A DNA stretch of 64,000 nucleotides from Mojavia pulchra JT2-VF2 (GTDB taxonomy: Bacteria > Cyanobacteriota > Cyanobacteriia > Cyanobacteriales > Nostocaceae), in the NCBI GenBank assembly GCA_019359325.1, contig JAHHHN010000009.1, positions 186,001-250,000 of the forward strand, given 5' to 3'. Position numbers and translations under genes: made by a program. The notes under the pieces were generated by a model, which did no database searches, was not told the DNA's origin, and saw nothing but the letters and a program-made list of their open reading frames with translations. Positions 47,548 through 54,607 of the stretch are shown in pieces (positions within the stretch are counted from its first letter, which is position 1; each line of letters starts with the position of its first letter).

Positions 47548-47796
47548 TTATTCAAGTGCTTGACGAGAAACTAGTTTTTCAAAATTTGCTTGGGTTTGAT
47601 GGAGCAATTGTTCGCGGCTAGTTACCGTCGTTTGGTTAAGATGGGGAACCAAATTCCGAGCTTGTAACGCCATATGAAGCTGAAGATGAGCCACGTACTC
47701 ACTCAAATTTTTACTACTTAATCGCTTGGTATTCTCTTCATTTGCATTGCCATAGCATTCTGCTTGGTCATTGAGCAAAGAGGATGAATTTAACAT
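47548..47796 (-). CDS. Small conserved-looking protein in the bisindole cluster
   Basis: 82 residues from ATG 47796, which is 10 bp past the methyltransferase stop (47807) and preceded by a GAGG-type RBS about 7 bases upstream. A longer frame to 47928 would overlap the methyltransferase in another frame and is less likely. The sequence is polar and helical (SLSEYVAHLQLHMALQARNL-like centre, TTVTSREQLLHQTQANFEKL end), with no cysteine pattern or membrane segment. No family recognised. Position suggests co-expression with the upstream methyltransferase. Confidence 0.6.
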   Translation of the reverse strand: MLNSSSLLNDQAECYGNANEENTKRLSSKNLSEYVAHLQLHMALQARNLVPHLNQTTVTSREQLLHQTQANFEKLVSRQALE

Positions 47797-47806
47797 TGAA
47801 AATGCC

Positions 47807-48856
47807 TCATATTTTAACGCCTTCAATGATGCTGCATGATGACTTAGTTGATATAATTTTTGTGAGATGAAAGCCTGCCTCAGTAAATAGTTTTTGAAAC
47901 TCATCGGCAGTGCGTTCGCGTCCGCCATTTGTCCCTATCAGCATTTGCAAATCCATTAACTTAACACTAAAATATCGCTCATTTCCAGGGGGAACTACTG
48001 GGTCAATCACCAGCAGCTTTCCATTTGTTGGCATTGCGTGGTAGCAGTTCTGAAGAATCTGATTGGCGCGATTATCATCCCAATTATGAATAGTTGATTT
48101 CAGAATATAAGTGTCCCCCCCGCCTGGCACAGATTTAAAAAAGTCTCCGCCTACTAGTTGATAGCGTCCTGTCAGTTCTTCTTTTTGCAAATAATCGGTT
48201 TTCTTGGCGCGTTCGATTACAGTTGGCAAGTCGAAGAGAATGCCGGTTAGATTGGGATTGGCCTTGAGGATAGCAGCAAGTAAAGTTCCATATCCGCCAG
48301 CAACATCAACTAACTTAGAAATCGAGGAAAAATCATAGGCATCTAAGATGGCATCGTTAATGATTGCAGAATGATGAGTCATTGCTTCATAATAGTTCCT
48401 GCCAAGTTCAGGATGTTCAACAAAATAGTCAAACATACTCATCCCAAACTGATGCTCAAATGCAGGAACACCTGTCTTAATAGCATTGAACAAATTTCCT
48501 AAGCATTGCCAGTTCCAATCCTCACCCATTGCTAGTGCCATAGAACGCATTGAACCAGGAGCATCTTTCTGAAGACATATTGCCAGTGGTGTCAGTTCAA
48601 AGTAGCGATCGCCTACTTCAATAAATATGTTGACAGTTGCTAAAGCACGCAATAATCGATACAAAAATTGAGCATCAACTTCAGTAGATTTTGCTAGGTC
48701 GTCACTGCTTTTTGCACCATCTTTAAGTAAATCAGCAACACCAAGTTTAGCTGCTACATAAATTGCTTGACTTACATACATACCACTCAGTAGCTGTATT
48801 AGTTTGTCAAAAAGTTCCAGAGCATTGTTTTGATTGGAACTGGCTGTTTGAGACAT
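47807..48856 (-). CDS. O-methyltransferase, winged-helix/type 2 family (CrtF/hydroxyindole-type)
   Basis: 349 residues. An N-terminal winged-helix dimerisation domain (about 15-100, LIQLLSGMYVSQAIYVAAKL and YRLLRALATVNIF) is followed by the SAM-binding domain: LVDVAGGYGTLLAAIL (motif I), GDFFKSVPGGGDTYILKSTI and HNWDDNRANQILQNC with the catalytic-type His. These enzymes methylate hydroxyls on small aromatics. It would suit O-methylation of a hydroxylated indole. Confidence 0.9.
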   Translation of the reverse strand: MSQTASSNQNNALELFDKLIQLLSGMYVSQAIYVAAKLGVADLLKDGAKSSDDLAKSTEVDAQFLYRLLRALATVNIFIEVGDRYFELTPLAICLQKDAPGSMRSMALAMGEDWNWQCLGNLFNAIKTGVPAFEHQFGMSMFDYFVEHPELGRNYYEAMTHHSAIINDAILDAYDFSSISKLVDVAGGYGTLLAAILKANPNLTGILFDLPTVIERAKKTDYLQKEELTGRYQLVGGDFFKSVPGGGDTYILKSTIHNWDDNRANQILQNCYHAMPTNGKLLVIDPVVPPGNERYFSVKLMDLQMLIGTNGGRERTADEFQKLFTEAGFHLTKIISTKSSCSIIEGVKI

Positions 48857-49221
48857 ACATTTTTTCTCCTAAATTGCTTGATTTAGACACAATACGGTTC
48901 AGTTAAGGACAGAACTTACTCAAAAGAAAGAACGAACCACAAAGGGCGCAAAGGACACGTAGACACGAAGTGGCTTCCCGAAGGGTAGGAATAAGGGCGT
49001 TGCTGAATCAGAATATGAAATACCTAAGTTCAATGCATTTTTCTTGTAAGAGTCTTGAGTTAGTATCCGCTGGATGGCAGTTTGTAGCTTGGAGACGCTC
49101 AAGCGAGAATAAGGTATTACCTCTGCAATACCTTTCCAAGCCAGACGTGCTGCCACTCCGGGCTGTTCGTAGGCTAGAGTAGGCTAGACAACTTCCACTT
49201 TTGGCGATATTCGTTTATCGC
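48857..49221. other. Intergenic region with a glycosyltransferase remnant
   Basis: 365 bp. It contains the short shared word CAATACGGTTCAGTTAA (48890-48906), also at 36860-36876, and a minus-strand remnant of a family 1 glycosyltransferase at about 49020-49156. Confidence 0.5.
49020..49156 (-). pseudogene. Remnant of a GT1 glycosyltransferase (C-terminal piece)
   Basis: Frame beginning MAARLAWKGIAEVIPYSRLS then VSKLQTAIQRILTQDSYKKNAL matches the C-terminal region of macrolide/UGT-type glycosyltransferases, after the sugar-binding motif, where a RLAWxGxG segment is followed by xLxxAIxxIL. The intact gene at 50636-51955 has the corresponding segment ARIEWAGVGVNLKTKK. The remnant is only about 45 codons, with no upstream domain, so a second glycosyltransferase gene has been lost here. 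Confidence 0.7.
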
Positions 49222-50565
49222 CTAACGTTTAGTTAGCGACATTTTGAGTCCATACATAGGACGCAGTAAAGCCGCAGGTGGAAAGGCAATTGGATGTCCT
49301 GGAACCATCGTCAGCCGAAACTTTTGGGCAATTGTTGCTAGTAGCAATACCATCTCCATCATCGCAAAGCGTTTACCAATGCAAACTCGTGATCCGCCTC
49401 CGAAGGGGAAATAGGCAAAGGTGGGTAGCCGTTTAGCTAGGTCGTCTGTCCAACGGTCGGGATTGAATACATCTGGATGATCAAAAAATCGTGGGTCTCG
49501 GTGCATCACCCACTGACTCATGAACACAGTGGTGTTAGCGGGCAAAACATATCCTCCGATTTCGCACTCTTGCACGACCTCACGAGCTATGCTCCAAATG
49601 GGTGGATACAGCCGCATAGATTCCAAGATAACCATCTCTGCGTAAGGCAACTGGGGAAGATCCGAAACTGTAGGAGTTCGTCCACCTAATACTGTCTGTA
49701 GTTCCTCTATCAATTTGGTTTCTACTTCTGGATGCTGTGATAGCAGCATCCATGTCCACGACAGCGCATTAGCAGTTGTTTCATAACCAGCAATGAACAG
49801 TGTCATTACCTCATCGCGTAATTGTTGGTCAGTCATTTGACTACCATCTTCACTCTCTGCGTGTAACAGCATAGACAGTAAGTCACCAGCATCTTCGTTA
49901 CTAGCTCTGCGCTGTTTGATGAAGCTATAGACAATTTTGTCCAAACGCCGAACTGACCGTAGATAGCGCAAGTTGCCAGGTGTGGGAATGCGTTCTGGCA
50001 ACATGAACAAAGTGGTTGCCCGCGCGTTAAAGCTTTCCACCAGCACTTTCATGGTGTCAACTATCTTTTCGGTTTCGCTGGCTACATCAACGTCAAAGAG
50101 CGTCTTCGCCACAATAGTCAAAGTGAGGTGCGAAATTTCCTGTTGAACATCATAAGTTTCACCATGTTGCCACGTAGCGAGCATTCGGTTGGTATAGGCA
50201 ACCATCACATCTCCATAAGCAGCAATGCGATCGCGATGGAAGGCTGGTTGTGTCAGGCGACGCTGACGGTGCCAAAAGGCTTTTTCACTTGTAAGCAGCC
50301 CGTTGCCTAAGAGGATTCCTCGCATGATCCGAGGTTTCTGAAAGTGGCTGCTCTTGTTAGTCAGTACTTCCTCAATGTAGCCAGGATGGTTGAGTAAATA
50401 AACTGGTTGCAAGCCGAATCGGAGGCGAACCAAATCTCCATACTTGCGAGCACAACTGCTTAGGAAGCCAAGCGGATCGCGTTGAAACTCAGGGATATGA
50501 CCGATGATAAAATGTCCCTTTGGTTCTGGTGGAATGCGCGGAATACTTACCAAAGTCGTAGTCAT
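49222..50565 (-). CDS. Cytochrome P450 (CYP110-like)
   Basis: 447 residues from ATG 50565, which has GGAG about 10 bases upstream; the frame continues to 50610. The oxygen-binding I-helix segment is AGYETTANALSW, the ExxR motif is ESMRLYPPIW, and the haem loop FPFGGGSRVCIGKRFA gives the Cys ligand. The class is soluble. In indolocarbazole pathways a P450 couples the two indoles, but this one looks like a CYP110-type cyanobacterial P450 rather than StaP/RebP. Hydroxylation or coupling of a bisindole is possible; no redox partner is encoded nearby. Confidence 0.93.
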   Translation of the reverse strand: MTTTLVSIPRIPPEPKGHFIIGHIPEFQRDPLGFLSSCARKYGDLVRLRFGLQPVYLLNHPGYIEEVLTNKSSHFQKPRIMRGILLGNGLLTSEKAFWHRQRRLTQPAFHRDRIAAYGDVMVAYTNRMLATWQHGETYDVQQEISHLTLTIVAKTLFDVDVASETEKIVDTMKVLVESFNARATTLFMLPERIPTPGNLRYLRSVRRLDKIVYSFIKQRRASNEDAGDLLSMLLHAESEDGSQMTDQQLRDEVMTLFIAGYETTANALSWTWMLLSQHPEVETKLIEELQTVLGGRTPTVSDLPQLPYAEMVILESMRLYPPIWSIAREVVQECEIGGYVLPANTTVFMSQWVMHRDPRFFDHPDVFNPDRWTDDLAKRLPTFAYFPFGGGSRVCIGKRFAMMEMVLLLATIAQKFRLTMVPGHPIAFPPAALLRPMYGLKMSLTKR

Positions 50566-50635
50566 CAGTAGTGCTCCTTCCTTAAACAAGCCTTGGAATA
50601 TAAAACGCAAAGTAGAGAGAATGAAATTTGAAACG

Positions 50636-51955
50636 TTAAGTATGAACTGAAGTTTTCTTGAAAACGGGCTGTTTTGTTGACGCTAACTGTTCGAGTAGTA
50701 CAGCAGCTTCAGTAGGTGCGTCGTAACGAGCGATGTCAGCTTTCAAAAGTTGAGCTTTCTGCCGATAATGGGGTGATGCTAGAATTTTCTGAACAGCATT
50801 TTTTAGTTGGGTTGGGTGAGGTTTTTTGGTTTTCAGGTTCACACCCACCCCAGCCCACTCAATCCGAGCGCAGATTTCTGGTTTATCCTCAGTTTGACCC
50901 GCGGCAACCAGTGGTACACCGTTGGCAAGAGCCATATGTACACCATGAGGCCCACCGTTGGTCACCATGACATCAACGTGAGGCATGAGATGCTCATGAG
51001 GAATAAACTGCTCCAGCCTGACGTTTGTTGGCATCGGATCGATATTAAAACTATCAATCGCCTTACCACCTGTTGTTGCCACAACGAGTACATCTTCGTC
51101 GTTGGCAAACGCCTTGATTGTAGGAACAATTAAATCATCTGCCTCGGTTGATACTGTACCCTGTGTAACGTGGACAACTACTTTACCACTGTTCAACTCG
51201 TCCCACCAACTGGGAGGAGTAAAAGAATTGAGCTGTTCTGGCAATGATGCTCCGATAAAATGTACTTGGGGGGGCAAGTCACTACGAGGATACTCAAACG
51301 ATGGAACCGTCTGCTGTAAATAGAGAAAAGGCGATAAACTAGCATCAAAAAAATTTTGATAGTCAGGCGATAATCCGATGCTGCCTCGAACTTGGTCTAA
51401 ATAGACGGTAACATCTTTGAAGAGGAATTGCTGGAACCTGTTCAACCAATAATTACGAAAACGTCCGAGTGCTGAAGCGTCTGGTTGCATTCCTAATCCA
51501 AAAGGAGCTGTATCGCAACTGCTGAAGAATAGCCCAGTTGTACCTAAAGTTGCCCAAGGCGGCCCTCCTTTTTTATGAACCCAAGAGGCTCCCAAGAAAA
51601 ACAAATCGGATAAAACAACATCAGCTGGGAACTTTTGCAATATTTCGGTAAGGTCTTTTAACTGCGCTGCTGCTGAGTCAACAAAAAGGTGCTTGAGGCA
51701 GAACTTAAACTGTGCCAGTCCCTTTAAAGAAAACCCTTCTTCTTTTAAAGATTCAGGGATAGTGTCTGGTACAGTGAAATCAATGCCTGTACGGATGGGA
51801 ACGTGGCGAGCGCCAGTCTGTTCCACCTGAGATTGAAAACCAATCCCTGTATACCACCACACTTGGTGACCGCGCTCTACTAGCTTACGAGCAATGGGCA
51901 AGGCTGGGTTGACGTGTCCAAAAGCGGGGATCGTACCTATAAGAAAACGAGCCAT
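50636..51955 (-). CDS. MGT/UGT-family glycosyltransferase (GT1)
   Basis: 439 residues in the GT-B fold. The N-terminal half starts RFLIGTIPAFGHVNPALPIA with the catalytic-type His. The C-terminal half has VVHVTQGTVSTEADDLIVPT, EQFIPHEHLMPHVDVMVTNG and GGPHGVHMALANGVPLVAAG, which is the nucleotide-sugar-binding region. It would transfer a sugar from an NDP-sugar to the product. In indolocarbazole systems such a step is N- or O-glycosylation of indole. 70 bp upstream of the P450, same strand. Confidence 0.92.
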   Translation of the reverse strand: MARFLIGTIPAFGHVNPALPIARKLVERGHQVWWYTGIGFQSQVEQTGARHVPIRTGIDFTVPDTIPESLKEEGFSLKGLAQFKFCLKHLFVDSAAAQLKDLTEILQKFPADVVLSDLFFLGASWVHKKGGPPWATLGTTGLFFSSCDTAPFGLGMQPDASALGRFRNYWLNRFQQFLFKDVTVYLDQVRGSIGLSPDYQNFFDASLSPFLYLQQTVPSFEYPRSDLPPQVHFIGASLPEQLNSFTPPSWWDELNSGKVVVHVTQGTVSTEADDLIVPTIKAFANDEDVLVVATTGGKAIDSFNIDPMPTNVRLEQFIPHEHLMPHVDVMVTNGGPHGVHMALANGVPLVAAGQTEDKPEICARIEWAGVGVNLKTKKPHPTQLKNAVQKILASPHYRQKAQLLKADIARYDAPTEAAVLLEQLASTKQPVFKKTSVHT

Positions 51956-52008
51956 TGCAGTAGACCTAAGAGGATGTTTTACAAGTTATGAAGCCAAAAA
52001 TGAGACAT

Positions 52009-52100
52009 GGCTTACGCAAGATCTGACCGAAAAGCTTATCCTTGCGTAGCGGTAATTCATAAATTACCGCTACTTTCGTTATCTTTTGCGTAAGTCCTGA
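52009..52100. mobile_element. Small MITE-like palindromic element between two cluster genes
   Basis: Outer arms GGCTTACGCAAG (near 52009-52020) and CTTTTGCGTAAGTCC (52083-52097) are inverted. Inside lies a second stem TAGCGGTAATT/AATTACCGCTA (52047-52072) with a 4-base loop. This nested palindrome is the form of short non-coding transposable repeats of Nostocales. It separates the flavin monooxygenase and glycosyltransferase genes and could act as a processing site or weak terminator. Confidence 0.7.
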
Positions 52101-52141
52101 TGAGAATGGGTTTCACCACCTTAAAAAGACTATTGGGCTAC

Positions 52142-53320
52142 CTAAATAATTGGAGTGTTATGTGGTAATCCCAGCTGTAGCTTGCCATAGACTTCGTTAG
52201 CACCATCAAAATCGAGCATAATATGGGAATAAATCATGGCAATATCTCGTGCAAAACGCTGTAATTCTTCAGTTAAATAATGCGATCGCGATCCCATCAC
52301 ATCTAGGACTTCATTGATAATCGACTTACATTCTTTCACCGCTAATGTACACTGCACCCTGTATTTGGCTCTGTCATTCAAGGTCAAGGATGCTGTTTCA
52401 GTTTTGAGCATCATATCCTTAATACTGTCTTGCATTAACAGTTCCATTGTTTCCAACCTGACCATGATATCTGATAGTCTGACAAGAGCTGTTTGTCTGA
52501 CCTCTACATTCTTGTCTAAAAAACTGTGCAGTTTATCTTTGTAAATCTGGATGACTCTTTTGGCTGCACCAATAGCCGGAGCCGTTCCTGATAAAGCAGT
52601 AACCGGTGCAACGCACCATTGGAAATTAGTACTCTTTAAAACTTTAGAACCTGGAGAATTACCGTTTAGCAGATCGATGAGATTTGCTACTCTGTACTCA
52701 GGAACGAATACCTCATTTATTTGAATATCGTTGCTGCCGGTTCCTTTCATTCCTGAAACATACCAAGTATCTAATATTTCCACTTCTTTTTGTGGAAGTA
52801 GAAAAACTTTTGGTACAGGCTTCTCATCTGTGGAATTAGGTAAATACATACCTCCAACAATTACCCAAGAGTCATGTTTAACTCCAGTAATAAAAGGCCA
52901 CCTTCCACTAAGAGTATATCCATCCTGTGTTTTGATTGCTTTGCCTTTGGGACTAAAAGTGGCAGAAACTAAATTGTAATTATTATCTGCAAAAACTTCT
53001 TTTTGAGCTTCCCAAGGAAATAATCCTACCATCCAGTTGTGTACCGACACCAAGCAGGTGACCCAAGCTGTGGAAACACATCCCTGTGCAATATAATCGC
53101 AAACATCAAACACAACATCCAAAGGCATTTCATGTCCACCGAACTCTGAGGGAGTCATCGCGCTGAAAAAGCCTGCTTCACAAAGCTTTTTCACAATTTC
53201 GTCCGAAATATTTCCTCGTTTTTCAGTTTCGATCGCTACTTTAGCAACTTCGTCTCTTATTTGTCGTGCGTTTTCGATAATTTCTTCTCTGGTTAACTTC
53301 TTGATATTTACAACAACCAT
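52142..53320 (-). CDS. Acyl-CoA-dehydrogenase-fold flavin monooxygenase
   Basis: 392 residues from ATG 53320, with GGAG 6 bases upstream. The acyl-CoA dehydrogenase fold is seen (ISDEIVKKLCEAGFFSAMTP, GRWPFITGVKHDSWVIVGG, KGTGSNDIQINEVFVPE, RFARDIAMIYSHIMLDFDG). Members of this two-component group D (HpaB/HsaA-like) use reduced flavin to hydroxylate aromatics, with the catalytic base of true dehydrogenases absent. It may hydroxylate the bisindole in place of the VioC/VioD enzymes of violacein. A separate flavin reductase is not present in the window. Confidence 0.85.
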   Translation of the reverse strand: MVVVNIKKLTREEIIENARQIRDEVAKVAIETEKRGNISDEIVKKLCEAGFFSAMTPSEFGGHEMPLDVVFDVCDYIAQGCVSTAWVTCLVSVHNWMVGLFPWEAQKEVFADNNYNLVSATFSPKGKAIKTQDGYTLSGRWPFITGVKHDSWVIVGGMYLPNSTDEKPVPKVFLLPQKEVEILDTWYVSGMKGTGSNDIQINEVFVPEYRVANLIDLLNGNSPGSKVLKSTNFQWCVAPVTALSGTAPAIGAAKRVIQIYKDKLHSFLDKNVEVRQTALVRLSDIMVRLETMELLMQDSIKDMMLKTETASLTLNDRAKYRVQCTLAVKECKSIINEVLDVMGSRSHYLTEELQRFARDIAMIYSHIMLDFDGANEVYGKLQLGLPHNTPII

Positions 53321-53362
53321 TTTCAACTCCTATTTTTAGGGCGATCGCTAAGTACGTTTCGT

Positions 53363-54607
53363 TCAATCAATATTCTGAGTAAAGCCGATAAAAAACTGCA
53401 ATAACTCCTGAATCGTATCTGGAACAACCTTTAATTTTTGAGCCTTTGCATAAAGCTTTTCAAACTTATAAACGAGTAGCTTTTGTGCTGTTTTATCGTA
53501 GGGTATGTACTGGATAGGTTGTGACAACTCAAAAGAAGGGCCAGCAGTTCTCCCTGGTATTCCTGATTCCAAAGTCATCAACAAAATTGCCAGTGGACGC
53601 AGCAATACAGCCATAATTTCTAAGGAAGTATTCATTAATCTAGACATCCTCAGAGACTCTGTAGGTCTTTTCCCAAAATGCTGAACCATCATTTGCATAC
53701 TGATTTCAAAGCAGCCATTAAAAATCTGCATTACTTCGGCAGTTTCTTCATTCAGTACCTGATTAGTCCCAGGTCTACGAGCAATGCTAGGATTTCTTAA
53801 TGTTGGATAAGCATGAAACCAATCACCTTGTAAATTAAATTCCTGTAGGTAGTGATGAATTTTTTGAAATTTGTGAAAGTGCGAATCCTCAAACACCTCG
53901 ACCTGTGCATTGGCTCCTTCACCTTGTTCGGTAATTAGGTCGATAGTAAATAAAGCTGAATCTAAATCATCTACCTGACATTGATAATTCGGGTGATGTG
54001 TGTTCGTCTTTTTATTTAAAAATAGATGATGTTCACCTCCAGTCTTATTCTTCTCAACCAAAATTAATTCAGGATTATTTACTAAAGCTATCCTGATTTT
54101 CTGATAAAGTTGACTAACGCTACTATAAGTCGTTTTCCCATTATTGCTGTGTCCTGGAACTGTTCTGTCTTGATAATAAGAGGGCCATTCAAAGTAGATA
54201 AATCGTTTTACACAGTTCTCAGAGAATGGCTCAAGTGCCATTTCTACACCAAGAGGGTAAAATTTTGACAGCTTTGAAAAGTCAGGTGTGCAAGTGTGAA
54301 AAGAACCGCCTACAGCCATTAAAAGGTTATTAGCCATCAGGAAGTGTATCATTTCTTCCCTAGCAATCCGAAGGATAACACCTCGGATACCCTGGTTCAT
54401 TCTTTCTTCACCGTCACCACACATGAATTTCAAGTGTTCTGGCTTCCAGATACCCCGCTTTACGTATTCCTGTCCACTCACTAGATTAGGTATGGAATAA
54501 GCAGCATAGAGATACTGAAGCATCAAAGACATTTCTAATTCCACTGCATCTTTAAGAGCAACTATTATCTCTTCAGCAGTGGTGATTTCTTCTTTAATCT
54601 CAATCAT
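53363..54607 (-). CDS. vioB: VioB/RebD/StaD-type synthase, C-terminal ferritin-like part
   Basis: 414 residues. The N-terminal ferritin-like segment has VELEMSLMLQYLYAAYS and RIAREEMIHFLMANNLLM, the paired helices of the PF12902-type domain at the C-terminal end of VioB. Later MQMMVQHFGKR, EIMAVLLRPLAILLMTLESG and GRTAGPSFEL also match. In VioB, RebD and StaD this domain is joined to the N-terminal domain in one chain of about 1,000 residues. Here it is a separate gene that begins inside the end of the upstream one, so the subunit is probably split. Together they dimerise indole-3-pyruvate imine. Confidence 0.88.
   Translation of the reverse strand: MIEIKEEITTAEEIIVALKDAVELEMSLMLQYLYAAYSIPNLVSGQEYVKRGIWKPEHLKFMCGDGEERMNQGIRGVILRIAREEMIHFLMANNLLMAVGGSFHTCTPDFSKLSKFYPLGVEMALEPFSENCVKRFIYFEWPSYYQDRTVPGHSNNGKTTYSSVSQLYQKIRIALVNNPELILVEKNKTGGEHHLFLNKKTNTHHPNYQCQVDDLDSALFTIDLITEQGEGANAQVEVFEDSHFHKFQKIHHYLQEFNLQGDWFHAYPTLRNPSIARRPGTNQVLNEETAEVMQIFNGCFEISMQMMVQHFGKRPTESLRMSRLMNTSLEIMAVLLRPLAILLMTLESGIPGRTAGPSFELSQPIQYIPYDKTAQKLLVYKFEKLYAKAQKLKVVPDTIQELLQFFIGFTQNID

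Noticed and set aside
49222-50565. P450 as an StaP/RebP-type indole-coupling enzyme
   Set aside because: Motifs and overall look are CYP110-like. Without alignment I cannot claim the specialised coupling function, so it is left as a general P450.
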